Assembly: GCA_013288345.1 (NCBI GenBank)
Contig: JABDCA010000027.1
Coordinates: 1 to 41,794, forward strand
DNA: 41,794 nt
Origin: Bacteroidota bacterium
GTDB taxonomy: Bacteria; Bacteroidota; Bacteroidia; JABEUT01
Direction of reading: 5' to 3'
A program made the position numbers and the translations under genes. A model generated the notes under the pieces. That model was not told the DNA's origin. It was given only the letters and a program-made list of their open reading frames with translations, and searched no databases. Every line of letters begins with the position of its first letter. The first letter of the stretch is position 1. Shown piece by piece: positions 34,810-41,794 of this stretch.

Positions 34810-36816
34810 ATGATAGCTACCGACCGAGCCATAAAATACGACCGTAAAAAGCACGATAACAAAAGCCTTGTAGAAATATACAAAGGCATTTTACTGCCCC
34901 GCCTTATTGAAGAAAAAATGCTTTCCTTGCTCAGGCAGGGTAAGGTATCTAAATGGTTTTCGGGCATCGGGCAGGAGGCTATTTCGGTAGGCGCTGCAAT
35001 GGCGCTCGATAAGGAATCGTATATATTACCTATGCACCGTAACCTGGGTGTGTTCACATCACGCCATGTTCCGCTTGACAGGCTTTTTAAGCAGTTTCAA
35101 GGTAAGAATGGTGGCTTTACAAAGGGTCGCGACAGGTCCTTCCACTTTGGCACACAGGAGTATAAGATCATAGGAATGATATCACACCTTGGCCCTCAAA
35201 TGGGTGTAGCCGATGGTATTGCCCTTGGCGATATGTTACGGAAGCAGAAAGGCACAAGGCCTACGGTAGTGTTTAGTGGTGATGGTGGTAGTAGCGAAGG
35301 CGATTTTCATGAATCTATCAACGTGGCAGCCGTTTGGGATCTGCCGGTTATATTTATTATTGAGAACAATGGGTACGGATTATCTACTCCTTCAAACGAG
35401 CAGTTCCGTTGCAAACAGTTTATTGATAAAGCCATTGGTTATGGCATAGAAGGTGTACAGGTAGATGGTAATAATGTACTTGAAGTGTATGATACCATAA
35501 AACTGTTATCAGAAAAAATAGCGCAAAAGAACAGGCCGTTTATTCTGGAATGTATGACCTTCCGCATGCGTGGCCACGAAGAAGCATCGGGTACTAAATA
35601 TGTGCCACAGGAATTGTTCGATATGTGGGGCAAAAAAGACCCTGTTACCAATTACGAAAACTATTTATTGGAAGAAGGTGCGCTTACTCCTACAGTTATT
35701 GAAGAGTTGCGTGCAGGCATAAAGAACGATATTGAAAAGGCCCTAGAATCTGCCATGGCAGAACAACCTGTAAAAGCAGACGAAGCCAGAGAGTATACAG
35801 ATGTGTATAAGCCATATACGTTCAAAGTTACTGAGGCTAAATCTGGCAACAAAAAACCAAAGCGATATATAGATGCAGTTTCAGACGGATTGAAACAAGC
35901 CATGCAAAAACACCCGAACCTTATTTTAATGGGTCAGGATATTGCAGAGTATGGTGGAGTATTTAAGGCTACAGAAGGGTTTGTAAATGAATTTGGTAAA
36001 GCAAGGGTACGCAACACACCTTTGTGCGAATCAGCTATTATAGGTGCGGGCTTTGGTTTATCTATTAATGGCTATAAGGCAATGGTAGAAATGCAGTTTG
36101 CCGATTTTGTTACCTGTGGTTTTAACCAGATAATAAACAACCTTGCCAAATCGCATTACCGTTGGGGGCAAAATGCAGATGTGGTAGTGCGCATGCCTAC
36201 GGGTGCCGGCACAGGTGCAGGGCCTTTCCACTCGCAAAGTAATGAGGCATGGTTTACACATACTCCCGGACTTAAAGTGGTTTATCCTGCTTTTCCGTCC
36301 GATGCTAAAGGTTTGTTATTGGCTGCTTTTGAAGACCCTAATCCGGTAATTTATTTTGAACATAAAGCATTATACCGAAGTATTTCGGAAGATGTAAATG
36401 ATGATTATTACACAGTTGAAATTGGAAAGGCACGAAGGGTGCTGGAAGGTAAGGATGTGAGCATTATTACTTATGGTTTTGGTGTACACTGGGCTTTAGA
36501 AGCATTGAAAAACATGCCTGATGTTTCTGCTGACCTGATCGATCTGCGTACACTTTCACCACTTGATACAGAGGCTATTTACGAATCGGTAAAAAAGACG
36601 GGCAAGGTTATTGTACTGCATGAAGATACTTACACCGGTGGAATAGGAGGGGAGATATCTGCTCTTATCAACGAAAACTGTTTTGAATACCTTGATGCGC
36701 CTGTTATACGTTGTGCATCATTCGATACACCTATACCAATGGGTAATGAACTGGAGTGGGATTTTCTACCAAAATCGCGCTTTGTAAAACAACTTAAGCA
36801 AGTTATTGCCTATTAA
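34810..36816 (+). CDS. 2-oxo-acid dehydrogenase E1, fused alpha and beta
   Basis: The product, 668 residues long, is a natural fusion of E1 alpha (about 1-330) and E1 beta (about 350-668). The alpha part has the TPP motif GDGGSSEGDFHESINVAA...FIIENNGYG and the loop RMRGHEEASGTKYVP; the beta part has GQDIAEYGGVFKATEGF, FADFVTCGFNQIINNLAK, MPTGAGTGAGPFHSQSNEAWF and GGIGGEISALI. It oxidatively decarboxylates a 2-oxo acid (branched-chain or pyruvate) and feeds E2. The likely E2 is at 18457-19782. The start is ATG 34810. Confidence 0.94.
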   Translation: MIATDRAIKYDRKKHDNKSLVEIYKGILLPRLIEEKMLSLLRQGKVSKWFSGIGQEAISVGAAMALDKESYILPMHRNLGVFTSRHVPLDRLFKQFQGKNGGFTKGRDRSFHFGTQEYKIIGMISHLGPQMGVADGIALGDMLRKQKGTRPTVVFSGDGGSSEGDFHESINVAAVWDLPVIFIIENNGYGLSTPSNEQFRCKQFIDKAIGYGIEGVQVDGNNVLEVYDTIKLLSEKIAQKNRPFILECMTFRMRGHEEASGTKYVPQELFDMWGKKDPVTNYENYLLEEGALTPTVIEELRAGIKNDIEKALESAMAEQPVKADEAREYTDVYKPYTFKVTEAKSGNKKPKRYIDAVSDGLKQAMQKHPNLILMGQDIAEYGGVFKATEGFVNEFGKARVRNTPLCESAIIGAGFGLSINGYKAMVEMQFADFVTCGFNQIINNLAKSHYRWGQNADVVVRMPTGAGTGAGPFHSQSNEAWFTHTPGLKVVYPAFPSDAKGLLLAAFEDPNPVIYFEHKALYRSISEDVNDDYYTVEIGKARRVLEGKDVSIITYGFGVHWALEALKNMPDVSADLIDLRTLSPLDTEAIYESVKKTGKVIVLHEDTYTGGIGGEISALINENCFEYLDAPVIRCASFDTPIPMGNELEWDFLPKSRFVKQLKQVIAY

Positions 36817-36892
36817 GTCGTCTAAATAAGATGACCTCGTTCATTTTGTTGTATAGTGCAAATTACTATACTTGTATATTATTAAAGGTATA

Positions 36893-37282
36893 ATGGTGGC
36901 TACTGAAATAACAAACGGAATAAAAATAAGCGTAGATGTTACGTATGAAGCAGCGCACTCGCGCCCGCAGCAGGCGTACTATGTTTTTTCGTACCGTATC
37001 TCCATCGAAAATAAAAGCGACCAGACTGTGCAACTTTTGCGCAGGCACTGGTATATATTCGATTCGGTAGCCGGCTGGAATGAAGTAGAGGGTGAAGGAG
37101 TTGTTTCACAACAACCTGTTTTATACCCCGATGACGAATATCAATATGAATCTTTTTGCCCGCTGGTAAGCGAAGCCGGTAAAATGCGCGGCACCTATTT
37201 AATGCAAAATAAAAGTGATGGCTCTACGTTTGAAGTACGCATTCCAACATTCGAACTAATAGCTCCATATCGTTTTAATTAA
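36893..37282 (+). CDS. apaG: ApaG (DUF525) protein
   Basis: The product, 129 residues from the ATG at 36893 (MVATEITNGIKISVDVTYE), is an ApaG-family protein of normal length. The family is an immunoglobulin-like fold with the block YVFSYRISIENKSDQTVQLLRRHWYIFDS, then GEGVVSQQPVLYPDDEYQYESFCPL and GTYLMQNKSDGSTFEVRIPTF. ApaG is linked to cobalt/magnesium resistance and to Ap4A metabolism, without a settled molecular role. A near match to the -7 element (TATACTTG, 36867-36874) lies 18 nt upstream. Confidence 0.93.
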   Translation: MVATEITNGIKISVDVTYEAAHSRPQQAYYVFSYRISIENKSDQTVQLLRRHWYIFDSVAGWNEVEGEGVVSQQPVLYPDDEYQYESFCPLVSEAGKMRGTYLMQNKSDGSTFEVRIPTFELIAPYRFN

Positions 37283-37290
37283 CCCCAATT

Positions 37291-37929
37291 ATGTTTAAGT
37301 CTTTTTGTAAAACAATACTACTCGTTCTTTTTTTGCTGCCATGTTCTCTGATAAAGGCACAACCAAAGCATAAGCAATTAGTACAGTTTTCGGGTATGGT
37401 GCTCGAAAAGCAAACTCTGCAACCTGTACCGTTTACAGCTATTATAATTAAAGGTACCTCTCATGGTACCATTTGCGATTATTCGGGTTACTATTCGTTT
37501 GTTGCCCAACCAGGTGATACGGTAGAGTTTACAGCTTTGGGTTTTCGCCTCAGCGCTTACTTTATTCCTGATACATTATCAACTGACAGGTATTCACTCA
37601 TTCACTTAATGGATAAGGATACTGCAAATCTTAAATCAGTAACTATATACCCATGGCCATCTAAAGAATCGTTTGTAGATGCTTTTAAAAGGCTCAACCT
37701 GCCCGATAATGACCTTGACAGGGCAAAGAGGAACTTAGCGCTTGCTCAACAAAAGGCTAAAATGGAAGGGTTCCCTATGGATGCACAAGCAAGCTTTATG
37801 AATACCATGCAGCAGGAAAATAACAAGCTTTACTATGCCGGCCAATATCCGCCTAATAACCTGCTCAATCCTGTGGCTTGGGCCCAGTTTATACAAGCCT
37901 GGAAAGACGGTGAGTTAAAGGTGCAATAA
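37291..37929 (+). CDS. Exported carboxypeptidase-regulatory-like domain protein
   Basis: The product has 212 residues: a signal peptide (FKSFCKTILLVLFLLPCSLIKAQ), then a CarboxypepD_reg-like domain at about 32-110 (FSGMVLEKQTLQPVPFTAIIIKGTSHGTICDYSGYYSFVAQPGDTVEFTALGF), then a helical C-terminal part (ESFVDAFKRLNLPDNDLDRAKRNLALAQQKAKMEGF). It probably lies in the periplasm or outer membrane. It starts 8 nt after apaG and precedes the TonB receptor gene by 67 nt. The function is unknown. Confidence 0.8.
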   Translation: MFKSFCKTILLVLFLLPCSLIKAQPKHKQLVQFSGMVLEKQTLQPVPFTAIIIKGTSHGTICDYSGYYSFVAQPGDTVEFTALGFRLSAYFIPDTLSTDRYSLIHLMDKDTANLKSVTIYPWPSKESFVDAFKRLNLPDNDLDRAKRNLALAQQKAKMEGFPMDAQASFMNTMQQENNKLYYAGQYPPNNLLNPVAWAQFIQAWKDGELKVQ

Positions 37930-37970
37930 AATTAAGGCACATCCAATAAATTCCACTTACAGGCGTTAGT

Positions 37971-37978
37971 TATATTTG
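37971..37978 (+). promoter_or_regulatory. Bacteroidota -7 element, third TonB receptor
   Basis: TATATTTG matches TAnnTTTG, 18 nt before the GTG at 37997. It makes the TTG at 37976 impossible as a start, since that codon is within the element. Confidence 0.65.
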
Positions 37979-37996
37979 TTCCCTTTACCTAATAGT

Positions 37997-40531
37997 GTGA
38001 TTATAACAAGAATAAGAATATTCTTCGCCTCAGTTTTTCTTTTTGGCTTCTTCGCTTCTGCGTCTGCCCAACAGGCTACTATACACGGTACTATTAAGGA
38101 CAGTCTTGGCCAGCCAATGCAGCTTGTTTTTATAGGCCTTGCCGGTTTGCCACAGTTGCCTGCATTTACCGATAGCGTTGGTGGTTACACCTATTCGGTT
38201 CCGGCCGGAAAAGATGTAGAAGTGTTTTTCTCGCATACCGGATTCACATCAGTTCATTTTACCGTTAACTTAAAGAGTGGAGAGAATAAAGAGATAAATA
38301 TTGAAATGCATATGTCTGTTGGTTCAAGGCTCGATACCTTCCAGGTAATTGCAGCAAGGCACGATGCACAGGAAATAATGCAACTCAACCCCAAACTTGT
38401 CAAATTTATTCCAACACCTTCGGGAGATTTTAATGCCATACTAATGACACAGCCCGGTGTATTCAGCCGCACTGAGTTAGGTTCGGAATATTCGGTGCGT
38501 GGTGGTAGCTACGATGAGAACTTAGTATATGTAAATGGAATAGAAGTATATCGCCCTCTGCTTATTCGTGCCGGCGAGCAAGAGGGCTTAAGTTTTGTAA
38601 ACCCCGATATGGTTTCTTCCGTTTCATTTTCAGCAGGTGGCTTTGAGGCCAAGTATGGCGATAAACTATCATCTGTGCTTGATGTTACGTATAAAAAGCC
38701 AAGAGATTTTGAGGCTTCGGCATCTGCCAGTCTGTTAGGTGGCAGCTTGCACATGGAAGGAGTTAGTAAAAGTGATCGCTTTACGTGGATATTCGGGGTG
38801 CGTTATAAATCAAACCAATACCTCCTTAAAGGGCTTGATATACAAGGCGACTATAAACCAAAATTTGGAGATGCACAGTTGTTTATGACCTACCAGCTTA
38901 CCGACCACTGGGAGATAGACATACTCGGCAATTTTTCATTGAACGATTATAACTTTGTTCCGCAAAGCGAAACGGCTTCATTCGGTACAGTTAGTGAGGC
39001 ATACCAGTTACAGGTTTACTTTCAAGGCTTAGAGGATGATACTTACCAGACTACTATGGGTGCTGTTTCTGCAGTGTACGATAAAAATATTTATCGCAAC
39101 GATAAAAAACATAAACTCAATCTTAGGTTTACTGCATCCGCTTATAATGACCAGGAAAGCCAGAACTTTGATATTATTGGCCAATACCTCATCAGCCAAT
39201 TGAATTCTAATCTGGGTAGCTCGAGCCTTGGGCAGGCTGCTTATGGTGTTGGAGTGGGAGCTTATGTTGAACATGCACGCGATAATTTAAACGCAAATGT
39301 TTTCAGTTTTCAGCATGCCGGTAGTTATGATTACAGCTCACGCAGTAAAATAATTTGGGGTGCAACCTACCAACACGAAAGTTTTGTAAGCCAGATAAGC
39401 CAGTGGAACCTGATAGACTCTGCCGGGTACTCATTGCCATACAACAATTACTCTCTGCAGTTGCAAAACGTAGCCAAAGGTTATGATACGCTCGAATCGA
39501 ACCGCTTGATGGGATATGTGGAAAATATTTCACGATGGAGATTATCTGACACTTCTACATTTATTGTTACAGTGGGTGTGCGTGCAAATTACTGGGATAT
39601 AAATAATGAAACTGTAATAAGCCCAAGGGCAACATTAGCATTTAAACCGCATTGGAAAAACGATATTATGTTCCGTCTTTCATCGGGCTTATATTACCAG
39701 CCACCATTTTATAAAGAAATGCTGCAAGCAGATGGAAGCCTGCTTACCAGTGTAAAAGATCAGGAATCAATACATTTTGTGGCTGGTGCCGATTGGAACT
39801 TTAAAGCATGGGGTGCGCCATTTAAGCTGATAACTGAAGCATATTATAAAGATTTGGTAAGTGTAGAGCCATACCAATTAAATAATGTTGCAGTAGCATA
39901 CTTCCCTAATCAAACTGCCAGTGGCCATATACAAGGGGCTGATATGAAGATAAACGGTGACTTTGTAAAAGGTCTCGAATCGTGGTTTAGTGTGTCGGCA
40001 ATGCAGGCAAGTTACCAGATACATGATGCATATTATTACAATTATTATAACAGTTACGGACAGCAAATTGTTCCCGGGGTTACTGCCAATACAACTATTA
40101 CAGATAGCGCTAAACATAATGTGGGCGTAATGGCAATGCCAACAGATGAGCGCGTTACGGTAGGGTTTTTCTTTCAGGATTATTTGCCAAGCTTTCCTAA
40201 CCTGAAGGTTAATTTGAATTTATTGTTTGGCACCGGCCTGCCTTTTGGCCCTCCGGGTTCTACTGTGTATGGAGATACTTTGAGGAGTACGTTTTACAAA
40301 AGGGTCGACTTGGGTGTATCGTATTTGGTGATAGGTAAACGTGGCCATATAAAAACCGGAATATCAAAGTATTTCAAATCATTATGGATAGGACTGGAGG
40401 TGTTTAACCTGTTGCAGGTTAATAATGTTATATCATATAACTGGATTGAGGATGTAAATGGAAGGAAATATGCCGTACCTAATTACCTCACAGCCCGGGA
40501 GGTGAATCTTAAAGTAATGCTCGATTTTTAG
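37997..40531 (+). CDS. TonB-dependent receptor-like outer-membrane protein
   Basis: An 844-residue receptor from GTG 37997, chosen because of the promoter at 37971-37978 and the signal peptide IITRIRIFFASVFLFGFFASASAQQ. A carboxypeptidase-regulatory domain follows (ATIHGTIKDSLGQPMQLVFIGL), then the plug with FNAILMTQPGVFSRTELGSEYSVRGGSYDENLVYVNGIEVYRP, VSFSAGGFEAKYGDKLSSVLDV, and a long barrel ending in NYLTAREVNLKVMLDF. The plug lacks the EGQQWG signature of the two metal-type receptors and fits the large group of uncharacterised TonB receptors. The substrate is unknown. Confidence 0.88.
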   Translation: MIITRIRIFFASVFLFGFFASASAQQATIHGTIKDSLGQPMQLVFIGLAGLPQLPAFTDSVGGYTYSVPAGKDVEVFFSHTGFTSVHFTVNLKSGENKEINIEMHMSVGSRLDTFQVIAARHDAQEIMQLNPKLVKFIPTPSGDFNAILMTQPGVFSRTELGSEYSVRGGSYDENLVYVNGIEVYRPLLIRAGEQEGLSFVNPDMVSSVSFSAGGFEAKYGDKLSSVLDVTYKKPRDFEASASASLLGGSLHMEGVSKSDRFTWIFGVRYKSNQYLLKGLDIQGDYKPKFGDAQLFMTYQLTDHWEIDILGNFSLNDYNFVPQSETASFGTVSEAYQLQVYFQGLEDDTYQTTMGAVSAVYDKNIYRNDKKHKLNLRFTASAYNDQESQNFDIIGQYLISQLNSNLGSSSLGQAAYGVGVGAYVEHARDNLNANVFSFQHAGSYDYSSRSKIIWGATYQHESFVSQISQWNLIDSAGYSLPYNNYSLQLQNVAKGYDTLESNRLMGYVENISRWRLSDTSTFIVTVGVRANYWDINNETVISPRATLAFKPHWKNDIMFRLSSGLYYQPPFYKEMLQADGSLLTSVKDQESIHFVAGADWNFKAWGAPFKLITEAYYKDLVSVEPYQLNNVAVAYFPNQTASGHIQGADMKINGDFVKGLESWFSVSAMQASYQIHDAYYYNYYNSYGQQIVPGVTANTTITDSAKHNVGVMAMPTDERVTVGFFFQDYLPSFPNLKVNLNLLFGTGLPFGPPGSTVYGDTLRSTFYKRVDLGVSYLVIGKRGHIKTGISKYFKSLWIGLEVFNLLQVNNVISYNWIEDVNGRKYAVPNYLTAREVNLKVMLDF

Positions 40532-40590
40532 GTTGATTTTAACATTCAGCATTTAGAAATCAACAATTGATTTTTGTACTGTTTCTTTAC

Positions 40591-40598
40591 TAATTTTG
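40591..40598 (+). promoter_or_regulatory. Bacteroidota promoter, malate dehydrogenase
   Basis: TAATTTTG matches TAnnTTTG, 21 nt before the ATG at 40620, with TTG at 40567-40569 as a plausible -33 element 21 nt away. Confidence 0.65.
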
Positions 40599-40619
40599 TC
40601 GCAATTAAATATTCAAATC

Positions 40620-41564
40620 ATGAAGGTAACTGTTGTAGGTGCAGGTAATGTTGGGGCAACCTGTGCTAATGTAATCGCCCAGAAAGATATAGTAAACAAA
40701 GTTGTTTTAGTTGACATTAAAGAAGGCACCTCAGAAGGGAAGTCTCTTGATGTTTGGGAAGCAGCTCCTATAAATGAATATAGCACCCGCGTAGTTGGTT
40801 CTACCAACGATTATACCCAAACCAAAGATTCTGAGGTTGTGGTTATTACTTCGGGCTTGCCACGTAAACCGGGTATGAGCCGCGATGATTTAATTGCTAC
40901 CAATGCCGGTATCGTTCGTTCGGTTACCGATAGCGTAATAAAATATTCGCCTAATGCTAAAATTATAGTGGTATCAAATCCACTTGACGTAATGACCTAT
41001 TGCGCGTATCTTACTGCAAAGGTTGATTCGAAAAGGGTATTTGGTATGGCGGGTATATTAGATACTGCACGTTACAGGGCTTTTATTGCTGATGCATTAA
41101 ATTGTTCACCTAAAGATATTCAGGGTATGTTACTTGGCGGACATGGTGATACTATGGTTCCACTACCACGTTATACAACAGTTGCAGGTATTCCTTTAAC
41201 TGAATTACTTCCAAAAGAAAAAATTGACGCTATTATTGAAAGGACTAAGAATGGTGGCGGAGAAATAGTAAATCTGTTAGGTACTTCGGCATGGTATGCG
41301 CCGGGTGCTGCGGCAGCACAGATGGTTGAAGCCATTGTGAAAAACGAAAATCGTATTTACCCTTGCTGCGCTTTGCTTAATGGCGAGTATGGTTACAAAG
41401 GCATTTACCTTGGTGTTCCGGTAATGCTTGGTAAAAATGGTATCGAAAAAATAATTGAACTTAAGCTCGACGCTGCTGAAAAAGCATTGCTCGATTCTTC
41501 AGCTAATGCAGTACGCCAGGTTATGGATGTACTTGATAAACAATTATCGGCTGTAGCTAAGTAA
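40620..41564 (+). CDS. mdh: Malate dehydrogenase
   Basis: A 314-residue NAD-dependent malate dehydrogenase (LDH-like type) of the TCA cycle. The ATG at 40620 directly opens KVTVVGAGNVGATCANV, the NAD-binding loop; the reading from 40596 would overlap the promoter. Substrate residues are in SGLPRKPGMSRDDLIATNAGI, SNPLDVMTYCAY and the catalytic GGHGDTMVPLPRYTTVAGIPL. Length and motifs are normal. A strong terminator follows. Confidence 0.96.
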   Translation: MKVTVVGAGNVGATCANVIAQKDIVNKVVLVDIKEGTSEGKSLDVWEAAPINEYSTRVVGSTNDYTQTKDSEVVVITSGLPRKPGMSRDDLIATNAGIVRSVTDSVIKYSPNAKIIVVSNPLDVMTYCAYLTAKVDSKRVFGMAGILDTARYRAFIADALNCSPKDIQGMLLGGHGDTMVPLPRYTTVAGIPLTELLPKEKIDAIIERTKNGGGEIVNLLGTSAWYAPGAAAAQMVEAIVKNENRIYPCCALLNGEYGYKGIYLGVPVMLGKNGIEKIIELKLDAAEKALLDSSANAVRQVMDVLDKQLSAVAK

Positions 41565-41584
41565 GTTCAGATTTGTATTAAATA

Positions 41585-41619
41585 AAAAAGCCCCGCAATA
41601 TAATATTGCGGGGCTTTTT
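41585..41619. terminator. Bidirectional terminator after mdh
   Basis: An 11-bp stem GCCCCGCAATA (41590-41600) with TATTGCGGGGC (41604-41614), loop TAA, flanked by AAAAA and TTTTT. It can end transcription of mdh on plus and of the minus-strand gene ending at 41636. Confidence 0.9.
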
Positions 41620-41635
41620 ATTTGGTGTCTATGTA

Positions 41636-41794
41636 TTATTTCAAGAGGCTCACCTTACCTAAGTAAGAATAATTAGTACCCCTGAAGTCAGTAACATTAA
41701 CTAGGTACACGTAAGTATCCTGCTGACACATATGGCCATCATTGTTCACCGAACCGTTCCAGCCCTTGTTCATATCATTGGTATGATAGATAGG
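41636..41794 (-). CDS. T9SS/gliding-type C-terminal domain protein (partial)
   Basis: The last 52 codons plus stop of a minus-strand gene that enters from beyond the window. The translation begins IYHTNDMNKGWNGSVNNDGH and continues CQQDTYVYLVNVTDFRGTNY to SYLGKVSLLK. This is the end of a gliding-motility-associated C-terminal domain (CHU_C, type B sorting domain): a W.G.. turn, then the TYVYLV strand and a final G.V.L..K strand. Such domains direct large proteins out through the type IX secretion system. The rest of the protein is not visible. Confidence 0.8.
   Translation of the reverse strand, partial: PIYHTNDMNKGWNGSVNNDGHMCQQDTYVYLVNVTDFRGTNYSYLGKVSLLK

Overview
The window is chromosomal DNA of a free-living Bacteroidota bacterium. 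The evidence is: several TonB-dependent receptors with carboxypeptidase-regulatory N-termini, TPR/PD40/OmpA proteins, a partial gene with a type IX secretion (gliding-type) C-terminal domain, a fused E1 alpha/beta oxo-acid dehydrogenase, and at least ten good matches to the Bacteroidota -7 promoter element TAnnTTTG placed just before genes. Genes rarely show a strong Shine-Dalgarno sequence. A-rich leaders and GTG starts occur. I see no tRNA, rRNA, CRISPR array, phage or transposase. The genus cannot be fixed from the window.

Layout. 1-3150 (minus): a transketolase split into N and C halves with a von Willebrand A protein gene between them, one apparent operon. 3391-6785 (plus): ychF, a DUF4340 membrane protein and dnaN. 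6788-13956 (minus): two related TonB receptors, a beta-barrel protein, a lipoprotein and a small His/Cys-rich exported protein, together looking like a metal-uptake locus. 14047-19813 (minus): a 2-oxo-acid dehydrogenase E2 followed by two tandem PorE-like (TPR, propeller, carboxypeptidase-like, OmpA) proteins. 19924-21895 (plus): two exported proteins of unknown function and rdgB.

21892-27505 holds a small surface-glycan block: flippase and galE on minus, diverging from a family 4 glycosyltransferase and asnB on plus. 27502-29490 (minus): class I aldolase and accD. 29753-32755 (plus): four exported proteins that share almost the same signal peptide but carry different mature parts (two MORN_2/YwqK-like, one unknown, one TolB-like). 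32917-34719: a small exported protein (minus) and a YXWGXW protein with a Gln/His-rich tail (plus). 34786-41619 (plus): fused E1 alpha/beta, apaG, a carboxypeptidase-like domain protein, a TonB receptor-like protein and malate dehydrogenase with a strong terminator. The last 159 bases are the 3' end of a minus-strand T9SS/gliding C-terminal-domain protein.

Three palindromic intergenic elements (6788-6895, 29551-29682, 32796-32872) have long outer arms, with inner hairpins most clearly developed in the first two. Two convergent gene pairs overlap by exactly 4 bp through their stop codons. I did not find a clear new defence or mobile system. The best leads are the metal-type TonB locus, the signal-peptide-sharing cluster, and the VWA gene inside the split transketolase.
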